The translations under genes were made by a program, and so were the position numbers. From the NCBI GenBank assembly GCA_039821555.1, contig JBCBNX010000002.1, positions 281,444-345,443 on the forward strand: 64,000 nt of DNA, given 5' to 3'. The stretch is from Bacteroidota bacterium (GTDB lineage Bacteria; Bacteroidota; Rhodothermia; Rhodothermales; Rubricoccaceae). Under the pieces are notes generated by a model that was not told the DNA's origin, made no database searches, and worked only from the letters and a program-made list of their open reading frames with translations. Below, piece by piece: positions 55,352 through 64,000 of the stretch; position 1 is the first letter of the stretch, and the number at the start of each line of letters is the position of its first letter.

Positions 55352-56425
55352 TCAGCTAGCGGCTGGCTCCTCGGCAGCGACTTCCTTCGGGCCAAGGCCG
55401 TCGCGGTCCACGTCGATCACGCCTGCGTCGGTCTTGTAGCGGCGCTCCATCAGCGTGGCGAGGCCGTAGACGAGCAGGTTGAGCACCTTGCCCGCCACGC
55501 CCGCCACGAGCAGCATGCTCGCGATGCCCGCCGTCGCCGTGTCGAGCGCCTGCGCGAACTCGACACCCGCGCCGACGAAGAAGAGGTCCTTGTTCGGCAA
55601 GAGCGGCAGCCGGTCGACCACCACCGAGGCGCAGAGCAGCGGAAACCACACGCCCCACGTCACCGCGGGCACGCCAACCACCCACTGCCACAGCCGAACC
55701 GTGTAGAGCAGGATCCGCTGTGTCGTGTGGATGCCAAACACCTGCCACGCCAGCCCGGCCCGCATGCTGAAGAGGAACTGCCGGAATGCGATGACGAGCG
55801 CCACGACGAGCACCACGACGAGGCCGACGCCGATCCACGTCTGTGCCTGCGCCGTTCCGACGAGGGCTTCGAGGTCGACCAGCCCGCCGAGCACCATCCC
55901 ACCTAACAGCACCAGCGCTACGAGCAGCGACGACACGTTCGAGAGGATGTTGACGTCGCGGACGTCCTGAAACAGCAGTTTGTCCTCCCGGTCTGTTGCG
56001 GTCCGCGCCCAGGCGTAGAGGAACGCCTCGCCGGAGTAGTCAACGAGGTGCTGGTTGTAGACGCGCTTCTTGAGCATAAGCCAGACGCCGCGCGTGGCAG
56101 GCACGCCCCAGAGCACGCGGTAGATCAGCGCCTCCGACGCGGGCAGTAGCAGGTAGCCCATCACGATGAGCACGTAGAAGAGCGGGCTCGTCGGGAGCGC
56201 GCGCAGCACCTCGCCTACGCCGACCTGCAGGAGCTGGTAGACGAGCAGCCCGATGACCAGCGCCGAGAGGATACGCTGGCCCCACGTTATCAGTGGCTTC
56301 CGGTGCCGCTTCGCCCACGCGAGCACGCGCCGCCAGCCGGTCGGAACAGGGGAGTCGGAGTCGGGCACGAGCGCGGGGGAGGACGAGTAGGGCGCGCAGG
56401 TCGTGGCGTCCGCGCAGCAGCGCAA
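55352..56425 (-). CDS. Polytopic membrane protein, LPG synthase/flippase-like (uncertain)
   Basis: 357 residues with about eight hydrophobic helices. The arrangement (QRILSALVIGLLVYQLLQVGVGEVLRAL, then PASEALIYRVLWGVPATRG) resembles the N-terminal membrane domain of lysylphosphatidylglycerol synthase-like flippases. The conserved catalytic or channel residues cannot be judged by eye. A long loop with basic residues separates helices 3 and 4. It is 21 nt after the glycosyltransferase on the same strand, so a role in lipid-linked glycan flipping or transfer is plausible but not shown. Confidence 0.6.
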   Translation of the reverse strand: MRCCADATTCAPYSSSPALVPDSDSPVPTGWRRVLAWAKRHRKPLITWGQRILSALVIGLLVYQLLQVGVGEVLRALPTSPLFYVLIVMGYLLLPASEALIYRVLWGVPATRGVWLMLKKRVYNQHLVDYSGEAFLYAWARTATDREDKLLFQDVRDVNILSNVSSLLVALVLLGGMVLGGLVDLEALVGTAQAQTWIGVGLVVVLVVALVIAFRQFLFSMRAGLAWQVFGIHTTQRILLYTVRLWQWVVGVPAVTWGVWFPLLCASVVVDRLPLLPNKDLFFVGAGVEFAQALDTATAGIASMLLVAGVAGKVLNLLVYGLATLMERRYKTDAGVIDVDRDGLGPKEVAAEEPAAS

Positions 56426-56446
56426 GATCCGACAATCCAGCGGCCC

Positions 56447-57622
56447 TTATGCCGAGGCGTTGTAGGAAGCGGTGCCGCTCACGAGATCTTCCAGTGTCCG
56501 ATAGACGCGCGACGCGACGCGGTCCCACGTGTAGGCCTGCACGACGCGCGCCCGTCCGCGTTGGCCGTAGCGCGTGCGCAGCGCCGCATCGTCCAGCAGC
56601 TGGCGCAGGGCGACAGCGAGCGCCGAGGCATCACTGGGAGGGACGAGCAGCCCCGTCTCGCCGTCCACGATGGCGTCGGGGATGCCACCCGCCGTGGAGC
56701 CGATCACGGGCGTCTCGCAGGCGTTTGCTTCCAGGAACACGATCCCAAAGCCCTCCACGTCGGGTCCCTCGGCGCGGGACGGCATCACGAACACGTCGGC
56801 GAGGTTGAAGTAGGCACGCAGCGGGCCGTCGACGCGGCCGAGGAACCGCACGGCGTCCGCCACGCCGAGGTCGCCGACAAGCTCCGTCAGGCGGGTGCGG
56901 TCGGGGCCGTCGCCCACGACGAGATAGGTCACGTCGGCGTAGGCATCGTCTTGCCGAAGCTGGGCGAGCGCGTGCAGTGTCGTGTCGAGGCCCTTGCGCG
57001 GGACGAGGCGACCCACGGTCAGAAGCACCCGTCGTCCGGTGAGGCCGAGCTCGTCGCGGAGCGCCGTCGCGTCCTCTGGGAAGAACTGCGTGGGGTCGGT
57101 GCCGTTGGTCACGATCCGCAGCTTCTCGTCCGGCACGCCGAGGTCACAGGCGAGGCCCGCCGTGTAGCGGCTCACGGGCAGCAGCGCGTCGATGTTGGCC
57201 AGCGTGCGCCGTCGGAATGCCGAGAAGGCCCGGCCCAGCGGAGAGGTCCCGCCCGGCGTCAAGAGCAGCTCCCGTCCGTGCGCCGCCGTCACGATCCGGC
57301 GCGGGTGGCCCGTGCGTCGCCGCGCCCACTGCGACGCGGGGAGCGTCTGCCACTGCGCGTGGAAGGCCACATCGAAACGCCCGTCCCGAGCAAGACGAGG
57401 TAGCATCGGCAGCGCGCGCAGCACGAGCAAGTCCGAACGGATCGCCAGCCGATGCACGGAAAACGGCAGCGCCGCGTCGAAAGCCGCATCGCCGTCCTGC
57501 GCCGGAGCGACGACCTCCAGCGCCGCCGCTTTCTCAGCGAGCCGCGTGGCTAGCTCGTAGGCATACGTCTGAATGCCGCCGTGGCTCGGTGGGAAGTCGC
57601 GCGTGACGAGGAGAACGCGCAT
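56447..57622 (-). CDS. Family 4 glycosyltransferase (PimB-like)
   Basis: 391 residues, starting with MRVLLVTRDFPPSHGGIQTYAYEL, the classic GT4 opening. The donor domain shows RVLLTVGRLVPRKGLDTTLHAL, VFVMPSRAEGPDVEGFGIVFLEANACETPVI with the EX7E pair, and DAIVDGETGLLVPPSD. PimB-like enzymes add mannose to lipid carriers. It is the first gene of a two-gene minus-strand unit with the membrane protein. Confidence 0.92.
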   Translation of the reverse strand: MRVLLVTRDFPPSHGGIQTYAYELATRLAEKAAALEVVAPAQDGDAAFDAALPFSVHRLAIRSDLLVLRALPMLPRLARDGRFDVAFHAQWQTLPASQWARRRTGHPRRIVTAAHGRELLLTPGGTSPLGRAFSAFRRRTLANIDALLPVSRYTAGLACDLGVPDEKLRIVTNGTDPTQFFPEDATALRDELGLTGRRVLLTVGRLVPRKGLDTTLHALAQLRQDDAYADVTYLVVGDGPDRTRLTELVGDLGVADAVRFLGRVDGPLRAYFNLADVFVMPSRAEGPDVEGFGIVFLEANACETPVIGSTAGGIPDAIVDGETGLLVPPSDASALAVALRQLLDDAALRTRYGQRGRARVVQAYTWDRVASRVYRTLEDLVSGTASYNASA

Positions 57623-57676
57623 CGGGCGCGGAGACGGAGCGGGGAAGAGGACAACGCCTCAAGCTACGCGCGGTCT

Positions 57677-57696
57677 CAACTCCGAAAGCGGAGTTG
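57677..57696. repeat. Hairpin with 8-bp stem upstream of the PimB-like glycosyltransferase
   Basis: CAACTCCG/CGGAGTTG with an AAAG loop, 55 nt before the start codon at 57622 (minus strand). There is no T-run on either side, so it is more likely a leader structure or binding site than a terminator. The gap 57623-57839 holds nothing else recognisable. Confidence 0.4.
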
Positions 57697-57839
57697 GGGT
57701 ATGAAGGTGTGCACGTATGCACGTGTGAAGGTGTCAGCCCTGGACCACGCTACCACTCGTTCACGCTGAAGCCGGCTCGGTTTCAGCGGCAACCCCACTT
57801 CCTGCGTCCGCCTTCGAACTTCTCCCTTCCCGAGTGTCG

Positions 57840-58892
57840 CTACTTCAGGCCGACGAGTTCGTAGTAGGCGCGCGCGCCGCTACCGAGCGAGCCTGCGCCG
57901 CGCGCCACGACGGCCTCGCCGCCGAGGAACTGCCGGGCCATCGTCCGCGCTAGTCCGCCGAGCTCTTCGAGCGTGGCAAACTGCTGGCGGTCCTGCGAGC
58001 GGCTGAAGATCGTCTCCTCGCCGCCCTCATACGCGATCACGGCTTGGCGCGGGAGGTCCGCCCCGAGTGCCGCACGCGTCGAGACGATGCGGAGGCCGGT
58101 CGGCTTGAGGAGGCGCGTCTGGCCGCCCTCGCGACGGAGGCCGTAGCCGACCACCTGGCCGCCACCTGCCGGCAGCGCAAGGTAGGCCGCCTCGATGGTG
58201 TTGCCGTTGTACGACGTATAGCGCACGGCCGTACGCAGCACGTCTGTCGGCGAGCCGGTCTGGTACGTGTGGTCCATGTAAGCGACGCCGCTCACCTCCG
58301 TGGCGCGCCCGTCGATGGCGATGGTCCCGGAGACGCGGGCGAAGGGCATGTGGATGAACAGCCCGAAGCGCTCGTCGCCCACCTGGAACTCGCCGTCGCC
58401 CCAGGTTAGCCCGCGCGCCATGTTCGAAAAGTTCAGTTCGACCTCGTAGAGGCGGTCGTTCTTGCCCGCGCGGAAGTTGACGCGGTGCGCCTGCGGCGGA
58501 CGTCCCTCGAAGTAGATGTTGGGGTTGATGTTGAGCCGGTGCGCGCTGGCGTCGTACTGGAACTCGTCGATGTCGTACTGCTTCGCCACGCGCACGGTCT
58601 GCCCGGCCACGCCCACGAGCGACAGTTCGGCCCCACTCACCGAGCCGAGCACGCCGCCGAGGCGCGCGCGTCGAAGGCTCAGGTAGGCCTGGGTGCCGTC
58701 GTCGAAGAAAAAGCTGTAGGCCCAGATCTCGCTGCTCGTGCCCCGCAGGCTGTGCGGTGCGAGGTCGCGCGCGTTGGACGCGCGCGCTTCGCCTGAGGGC
58801 AGCGTGACCGTCTCATCTGCAGACGACATCGGCATACCCGACAGCGGGAGCGTGCCGACGAGGAGCATCGCTGCTAAGAGGAGAACACGCAT
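57840..58892 (-). CDS. Secreted CrtC/AttH-like lipocalin-fold protein
   Basis: 350 residues from the ATG at 58892, giving a signal peptide (MRVLLLAAMLLVGTLPLSG); an ATG at 58931 adds a proline- and serine-rich leader. The two-lobed lipocalin-like layout of carotenoid 1,2-hydratase/AttH is visible: EIWAYSFFFDDGTQAYLSLRRAR, then VSGVAYMDHTYQTGSPTDVLRTAV near 215-240, where family members keep acidic and aromatic residues. CrtC hydrates carotenoids, but many exported relatives have unknown hydrophobic substrates. It is 68 nt downstream of the RND exporter on the same strand, suggesting a shared lipid or isoprenoid cargo (inference). Confidence 0.7.
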   Translation of the reverse strand: MRVLLLAAMLLVGTLPLSGMPMSSADETVTLPSGEARASNARDLAPHSLRGTSSEIWAYSFFFDDGTQAYLSLRRARLGGVLGSVSGAELSLVGVAGQTVRVAKQYDIDEFQYDASAHRLNINPNIYFEGRPPQAHRVNFRAGKNDRLYEVELNFSNMARGLTWGDGEFQVGDERFGLFIHMPFARVSGTIAIDGRATEVSGVAYMDHTYQTGSPTDVLRTAVRYTSYNGNTIEAAYLALPAGGGQVVGYGLRREGGQTRLLKPTGLRIVSTRAALGADLPRQAVIAYEGGEETIFSRSQDRQQFATLEELGGLARTMARQFLGGEAVVARGAGSLGSGARAYYELVGLK

Positions 58893-58960
58893 AGAGTCGG
58901 GGGAAGATGGGGAGCGGTATCCGGGCAGCAAGCCGCTACCGAACGCCGCGATGTCACGCC

Positions 58961-61525
58961 TCAGGACGCAGTTCCTCCAACTTCCACATCCTCAACACGA
59001 TCCGCACCCCGGTTTTCTCTCCACTGCAGGAGCGCCGGGAGGAAGAACAGCGCCGCCGCGAGCGTTGCTAGAATGCCGATCACGGCCAGCACGCCGATCG
59101 AGCGGAGGCCCGGGTGGAACGAGAGTAGCAGCCCCGCAAAGCCGATCATCGTCGTGATCGCGCCCATCGCCACGTGCTCGCCCGTGGAGCGGAGGACGCG
59201 GCGGATCGAGCCGGGGCCTTCCTCTCTGTAGCGGTGGACGAGGTGCACGCCCGCGTCGTTGCCGATGCCGAGGATGGCGGGGAGGACGACGAGGTTGTAG
59301 AACGTCAGCTTCACGCCTGTCAACTCCATCACGCCGAGCATCCACAGCACGCCGACCACGAGCGGTAGCAGCGCGAGCGCCGTCCACACCGGCGACCGGA
59401 ACACCGCAAACATGAGCAGGGCGATCAGTAGGAACGTCAGCCCGACCATCAGCGGACTCTCGGCGAGCATCGTGCGCAGCATCTCCGCCGCCACGAGCGA
59501 CGTCGAGGCGGCCTGATAGGTGGTTCCATCTTCGGTCTCGATCTCGCCAATCGCGTCGCCGAAGGCCATCGAGTTGCGAGCGTCGGAAAGACCCACAGCC
59601 GGGTAGATGAGCACGAACGTGCCGAGTTCGCCCTGCTTCGTGGTGAACTGCGCGCGGAGGTCGGCGGGCACGGCGTCGAGCGGGATGGCCTCGGTGGTGC
59701 TCGCCGCCTGCCGGATGCGGGCGACGTTGCCCGTCGTGTCCTGGCGCAGGAACGGGTCGTTCGTGAGCGCGCGGATCTCGTCGAGGCGCGCGAGGCGGTC
59801 GGCGGCGGCTTCGTCGGTGGACGGGTAGCGCTCCTGCAGGCTCTCCACGTCGAGCACGAGCGAGTCGGCCCCGGCCACGCTGTCCGCGACGAGCGCCTCG
59901 ACGGCGGCGGCGACCTGCGGCACGGCGTCGGCGTCGCCCGTGAGCACGTAGGCGGGGTTGCGCCGCCCATCGCCGCCCGCGCTGATCTCGCGGAGGAGCG
60001 ACGCGCGTTCTTCGTAGGCCTCGTACGTCGGCTCTAGCGCGCCGAAGTCGTACTCAAACGCGACGCGCGGCAGCGCCACCAGCGCCAAGAACACCGCCAC
60101 GAAGCTCGCAATCACGAGGGCCTTCGCGGCGGGGAATGGCTTCCCAGACGAGACGACCTCCGGAGCGATGGTCGTTTCCCGAGCCTCCAGCTTGAGCGCC
60201 CCGAGCTTCTCCAGGAGCGCCAGCATCGCGGGCAGCATCGTGAGCATCGTCACGAGCGCGAGCAGGATGCCCGTCCCGCCGATAAAGCCAAACTCGCTGA
60301 AGCCCCGGAAGTCGGCGATGGTGAGCACGTAGAGCGCCGCCGCCGTGGTGAACGCTGAGACGGCGATGGCCTGGCCGGTGCTCACGAACGTCTCCTCGGC
60401 GGCGTCCTCGACCGAGCGTCCCGCGCCGCGCTCTTCGGTGTAGCGCGCGAAGAAGTGGATGCCGTAGTCGATGCCCAATCCGAAGAGGACGAGCCCGAGC
60501 GTCGAGGTCATCAGGTTGAGCGTCCCGAACACGACGGATGCGATGCCAAACGTCCAAGCGAGGCTCATCAGGAGCGGCACCGCGATCACGAGCGCCGTCG
60601 CCGGGAGCCGCGCGAGCTCGGAGAGGAAGACGCGCCAATGAGTCGACAGCGCAAACCGTCCGCCCGTGCGCGCCTGCACGCCCTTGTAGAGGAAGTAGAG
60701 CAGCACCGCGATCAGCACCGCCGAGACGCCTGCGCCGAACGAGGCCGCCACGTCGTCGGTGATCGCGCGGATCTCGACCTGCTGCCGGAGCACGCGCCCC
60801 GCCGCCGCCATCGTCATCTCGGGGTGGAAGGTGGGTCCCAGGGCGGCGCCGAGCGAGTCGAGCTTGGCGTAGAGGCCGGAGACGTACGCGCCGTCGGTCT
60901 GCGAGCCGCCGGGGTAGAGCGAGAACGCCAGCACCGTCGAGTCGGGTGAGGTGCGATACTCCGTCACTCGCAGCTGTTCGAGCGACGCTGCGCGCTCGTC
61001 CTCGGCGTCCTCGTCTTCCGCCGCAAGGTCGTCGAACTCGTCGTCGGCGAGCGGGTCGAAGAAGAACGGGTTCGCGTCGAGCCGCGCCTGCTCGATCTCG
61101 TCTTCGAGGAAGAACGTGAGGTCGTCGAGTTCGTCCTCGGTCGCGAAGTAGAGGCCGTTGTTGTCGAGGAACTCGGTGTCGGTGCGCAGCTCGGCGCGCG
61201 TGAGGTAGGGCTCGCCCGACGGCTGCCGGAGCGCGAGCGCACGCTCGATGAACGCCTCGGCGAAGGTGACGTTGGCGTCGAACGACGGGCTCTGGACGGC
61301 CACCTCGACCGTCGACTCGCCGCCGAGTGTGTCGCGGAGCCGTTCGAGTGCCTGCACGGTCGGGTTGTCGTCCGGCAGCAGGTTGGCGAAGTCGGTGTCG
61401 ATCTTGAGCGTGCGCGCGCCGAGGACGCCCGCGACGGCGAGGGCCAACCCGGCAAGCAGCACGAGGGCGGGGTGGCGGACGAGCCAGCGAAAGGCCGGGC
61501 GCAGGGCGGCGAAGAGTCGGTCCAC
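58961..61525 (-). CDS. MMPL/RND-family membrane transporter (HpnN-like)
   Basis: 854 residues with two repeats of one plus five transmembrane helices. The first periplasmic loop has an unusual acidic run (about 155-185, rich in D and E). Signature membrane segments are GLVLFGLGIDYGIHFFARYTEE near 350 and LVVLPAILGIGNDAGVHLVHRYREE near 740, each with the conserved charged residue. No inner-membrane fusion partner is adjacent. HpnN-like proteins export hopanoids or other lipids; substrate here unknown. It precedes the CrtC-like secreted protein. Confidence 0.87.
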   Translation of the reverse strand: MDRLFAALRPAFRWLVRHPALVLLAGLALAVAGVLGARTLKIDTDFANLLPDDNPTVQALERLRDTLGGESTVEVAVQSPSFDANVTFAEAFIERALALRQPSGEPYLTRAELRTDTEFLDNNGLYFATEDELDDLTFFLEDEIEQARLDANPFFFDPLADDEFDDLAAEDEDAEDERAASLEQLRVTEYRTSPDSTVLAFSLYPGGSQTDGAYVSGLYAKLDSLGAALGPTFHPEMTMAAAGRVLRQQVEIRAITDDVAASFGAGVSAVLIAVLLYFLYKGVQARTGGRFALSTHWRVFLSELARLPATALVIAVPLLMSLAWTFGIASVVFGTLNLMTSTLGLVLFGLGIDYGIHFFARYTEERGAGRSVEDAAEETFVSTGQAIAVSAFTTAAALYVLTIADFRGFSEFGFIGGTGILLALVTMLTMLPAMLALLEKLGALKLEARETTIAPEVVSSGKPFPAAKALVIASFVAVFLALVALPRVAFEYDFGALEPTYEAYEERASLLREISAGGDGRRNPAYVLTGDADAVPQVAAAVEALVADSVAGADSLVLDVESLQERYPSTDEAAADRLARLDEIRALTNDPFLRQDTTGNVARIRQAASTTEAIPLDAVPADLRAQFTTKQGELGTFVLIYPAVGLSDARNSMAFGDAIGEIETEDGTTYQAASTSLVAAEMLRTMLAESPLMVGLTFLLIALLMFAVFRSPVWTALALLPLVVGVLWMLGVMELTGVKLTFYNLVVLPAILGIGNDAGVHLVHRYREEGPGSIRRVLRSTGEHVAMGAITTMIGFAGLLLSFHPGLRSIGVLAVIGILATLAAALFFLPALLQWRENRGADRVEDVEVGGTAS

Positions 61526-61740
61526 GGACGAGGAGGCTAGGTGAGGGGACGCCGCTCACGTCGACGGCGTGCGGGGTACGCCGCGCCGAGGGGCGTGATT
61601 CGTAACGCGAGGCGAGAGGTGGGGCGTATGTGGGTGTGAGAGTACGGGAGCGCGACAACATGCGGCATTCCAAGCCCGGCCCGTAGCACCGAGGTGGACG
61701 GAGGTTCCGCAGCTCCGGGCGGCACGCCCCGCCTACGACC

Positions 61741-61947
61741 TGCTTCACTACCGCTGGCACCCCGAACGTCCTCAGTGAGCACCTCCTCACCCTCCAGGGC
61801 GATGGCGATTACGAGGGCATGGTCCGCTTCGTGGAGCAGTACGGCCAGGCCGACGATCAACTCCAGACCGACCTCGGCCGGCTCTCCGCCGCTGGCATCC
61901 CCGTGGACGTGGCGTTCGAGCAGGGCCCAAGTGTGCTGGAACTGTAG
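61741..61947 (+). pseudogene. 3' fragment of an M49 (dipeptidyl-peptidase III-like) zinc hydrolase gene
   Basis: In one frame the sequence reads TPNVLSEHLLTLQGDGDYEG, then MVRFVEQYGQADDQLQTDL and GRLSAAGIPVDVAFEQGPSV, followed by LEL and TAG. This matches the usual end of Bacteroidota M49-type hydrolases as I remember them (YEG...V...YG...LQ.DL.RL...IPVDV.FEQG). Upstream the frame has a TAG at 61684 and no catalytic part (HELLGH-type motif), so the gene is truncated. A terminator follows 27 nt later. The rest of 61526-62042 shows nothing coding. Confidence 0.55.
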
Positions 61948-61974
61948 CGTCCGGGTTTCATTCAGAGCCGATGT

Positions 61975-62000
61975 GGGGGGTCATCTGCGGATGGCCCCTC
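61975..62000 (+). terminator. Rho-independent terminator after the M49-like fragment
   Basis: Stem of GGGG-T-CATC with GATG-G-CCCC (one T/G wobble) and a TGCG loop, followed by TCCTTTTTCTT. It sits 27 nt after the TAG of the fragment and 43 nt before the start of the last gene. Confidence 0.7.
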
Positions 62001-62042
62001 CTTTTTCTTCTCAGCGTTTGTTTTTCATTAGCACGGCCCTCC

Positions 62043-64000
62043 ATGCTTGCCCGCTTTCTCTGCTGCTGTGCACTTTGGTTGCTTGCGACTTCGTCTGCGC
62101 GTGCGCAACCTGCAACCGACTCCGACGACCAACCCGTCTACGGCACACCGGTCGCCCCGTCTGTCCAGCCAGTCGCGCTGTCGGGGACGCTGGCACGGCA
62201 AGGTGACCTGGCCTGGACGCTTGTGCTGGACGAGGCCAACACGGATGGAGACGCCTTTGTAGGTGCAGCAGCGCCGGCCCCTGGCGGCGAGGTGTGCGCG
62301 CTCTCCAACGAGACCCTGAGCGCCGCCTCGAGCGGACCGGTCCTGACACGCGTGGGTGCAGACGGGACGGTTCTCTGGACGCACCCGCTCGTTGAAGCGA
62401 CCCCAGCGACATCGCTGCTCTTCGATGTGGCAGCGTCTGGATCAGGGTGCGTAGGCGTCGTTCGTCCCACGTCGCTCCCGCCCTCCAGCGTGTCTGTCAT
62501 CAAGGCGGACAACGACGGCGTCGCCTGGTCCCGTGAGGTAACCGTAGCCGATGCCGAACGCCTCTCGAGTGTCGCGTTTGCCGGAGCAGACCCCATGGGC
62601 AACGTGTGGGTGGCGGTGCAGTCGCAGCCGCCGTCCCAAACGGCCGCAGTGACGCTGCTAAGCCGTTTCGATCAGGAAGGTATGGTCCTGTCCACCGCCT
62701 CCTACGAAGCGGAGTCTACCACTGCCTCCTCTCAGCTCTCTGGGTTCGCTGCACTCCCTGACGGACGGGTGGTCGTTTCCTCAACGGGGGCCTATCAGCT
62801 GCTGATCGCCGATCCGAGCGGCGCGACGACCGTGGTGGAGACCGACGCCGGATTCACCCCATTTGCCCTGGGTGCCGACAACGACGGTGTGGTCCTGGCG
62901 GGGCTAAGCATAGGACCGGGCGGCAGTCAGATAGCGGTTCGCCGCTTCGCCCTCGACGGTGCCGTGGGATGGACCACGACGCTCGCGGCCGTTGCAGCCT
63001 TCAGCTTCCCGCAGTCGAACGTAGCCATCCGAGACGGTTCAGCGTACGTGGCCTGGGGCACTGTTCTAGGGCCGTCGTCTGGGCTGCGCGTGGCGCGGCT
63101 GAACGTGAGCGACGGTCAGGAGCAGTGGCAACAAGCCCTCCCCGACGACGGCGTGCGCAACGTCGAAGGGGTGCGCGCTGACGCTGAGGGCGTAGTGGTG
63201 TGGGCAGGTACCCAATCCGCGTCAGGCACGAGTCTGCTCGTGGCCTACAACGCCAGCGGGGCCCTCCGCTGGGAGCAGCGCTCCACCAACCGAAGCGGCT
63301 TCCGCCAGCGTACTCTCGTTCCCTGCGCGGGTGCGGCGACTTGCCTGGTCACAACTACAGCCACCGGAGCCTGGGCGGTCGAAGCCTACGAGGCGAGCGG
63401 TGACCAGGCGTGGGCGCAGGTGCGAGCGGGCGTGCCTAGCGCTGTGTACGAACTCCACAGCACGACGTTGGCACCGGGGGGAGGTGTGTACCTCTTTGGA
63501 ACAACGCGCACCGAGGAGGGGGGGCGTGACCTGCTTGTAGCCCGCGTAGCCCCAGACGGAACGCTGCAATGGGCCTCCGCGGTGGACGGGGGCGGCACCG
63601 ACGATGCTCCGCAGCGCGCTCGCTTCAGGCCAGCAGGATCGATCACCGTGGCAGTCGATGGAGACGTTCTCGTGTCGGGCACCTCCGTGTCAGACCAGGA
63701 GCAGGAGCGTGCGCTCGTGGCCCGCCTCGCACCGAACGGGACCGCGCGATGGGTCAGCCGCCTCGACCGCGAACCGGCCGTCTCCGGCCAGTTTGCAGGC
63801 AGCGTGGTGGACGATGGAGCGGGCGGAGCCGCTGTGCCGGTTCTGATCGACGACTTCGTGGCGTTAGCCGTGGAGGTCGTCCGCCTCAACGCCGACGGTG
63901 GCATCGACGGGACCACGCGGATTACCGACGCCGAACCGTACCCGCTCGGCTTTCATCGAACGTCAACCGGCTATGCACTGGTCAGCCCGACGTCGCCTGA
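62043..64000 (+). CDS. Large secreted propeller-like protein, N-terminal 652 residues (runs off the right edge)
   Basis: Open from the ATG at 62043 to the window end without a stop. Signal peptide MLARFLCCCALWLLATSSARAQ. The mature part has repeated about 60-residue units of the form LxRxxxDGxxxW ... GGxxVxG (for example ARLAPNGTARWVSRLDREP, ARVAPDGTLQWASAVDGGG). This is the delta-60/SBBP-type or PQQ-like beta-propeller pattern of Bacteroidota surface proteins that often end in a T9SS sorting domain. The C-terminus is outside the window. Cysteines occur in ordinary number; no enzyme motif is visible. Confidence 0.8.
   Translation, partial: MLARFLCCCALWLLATSSARAQPATDSDDQPVYGTPVAPSVQPVALSGTLARQGDLAWTLVLDEANTDGDAFVGAAAPAPGGEVCALSNETLSAASSGPVLTRVGADGTVLWTHPLVEATPATSLLFDVAASGSGCVGVVRPTSLPPSSVSVIKADNDGVAWSREVTVADAERLSSVAFAGADPMGNVWVAVQSQPPSQTAAVTLLSRFDQEGMVLSTASYEAESTTASSQLSGFAALPDGRVVVSSTGAYQLLIADPSGATTVVETDAGFTPFALGADNDGVVLAGLSIGPGGSQIAVRRFALDGAVGWTTTLAAVAAFSFPQSNVAIRDGSAYVAWGTVLGPSSGLRVARLNVSDGQEQWQQALPDDGVRNVEGVRADAEGVVVWAGTQSASGTSLLVAYNASGALRWEQRSTNRSGFRQRTLVPCAGAATCLVTTTATGAWAVEAYEASGDQAWAQVRAGVPSAVYELHSTTLAPGGGVYLFGTTRTEEGGRDLLVARVAPDGTLQWASAVDGGGTDDAPQRARFRPAGSITVAVDGDVLVSGTSVSDQEQERALVARLAPNGTARWVSRLDREPAVSGQFAGSVVDDGAGGAAVPVLIDDFVALAVEVVRLNADGGIDGTTRITDAEPYPLGFHRTSTGYALVSPTSP

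Overview
The window reads as a chromosomal segment of a high-GC Bacteroidota-type bacterium, most likely from the Rhodothermota/Rhodothermales branch (inference). The evidence is two secreted proteins with C-terminal type IX secretion (T9SS) sorting domains, two tandem PorV/PorQ-like outer-membrane proteins, a GIN-domain adhesin-like protein, Bacteroidota-style -7 boxes (TAnnTTTG-like) with almost no Shine-Dalgarno sequences, and a GC-rich gene set with spots of lower GC. I found no rRNA, tRNA, CRISPR array, insertion sequence or prophage.

Layout. 0-10.8 kb: edge of an outer-membrane barrel gene, WYL regulator, a perfect ParB site (parS), GIN protein, mfd, a GlmU-like nucleotidyltransferase/acyltransferase and a PhzF protein, then a secreted amidohydrolase convergent with a PaiB-like flavoprotein. 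10.9-16.1 kb: a LacI-type operator, a ROK kinase and a LacI regulator (sugar control unit), then M48 lipoprotease and recF, and a 23-codon gene with its own promoter and terminator. 16.2-23.9 kb: a CHAT/TPR protein with murQ, a PPP phosphatase, nusB and comEC. 24.8-25.3 kb: a gene-free AT-rich stretch followed by about 13 DnaA-box-like sites, which I propose as the replication origin. 25.3-36 kb: DinB, ChrA, a DCC thiol oxidoreductase, Crp/Fnr, an NAD(P) dehydrogenase, glycosyltransferases, the two PorV-like proteins and lysS. 36-47.2 kb: a secretion and signalling region with a gene carrying two in-frame amber codons, two T9SS cargo genes that share an upstream element, an ECF sigma factor paired with a TPR Ser/Thr kinase, an orphan T9SS sorting-domain remnant, and a histidine kinase. 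47.4-57.6 kb: uvrA, then a methyltransferase and glycosyltransferase block for surface glycans. 57.8-64 kb: a CrtC-like secreted lipocalin with an MMPL/RND exporter, a 3' scrap of an M49-like peptidase gene with its terminator, and the start of a large secreted propeller-like protein running off the edge.

How it fits together. parS, recF, the DnaA-box cluster and the gene polarity all point to an origin-proximal region: mfd, recF and nusB lie on the minus strand to the left of 25 kb, and lysS and uvrA on the plus strand to the right. The most noteworthy items are the undescribed candidate oriC, the double-amber gene, the shared 35-bp element in front of both T9SS cargo genes, the orphan T9SS tail, and the autonomous 23-codon gene upstream of recF.
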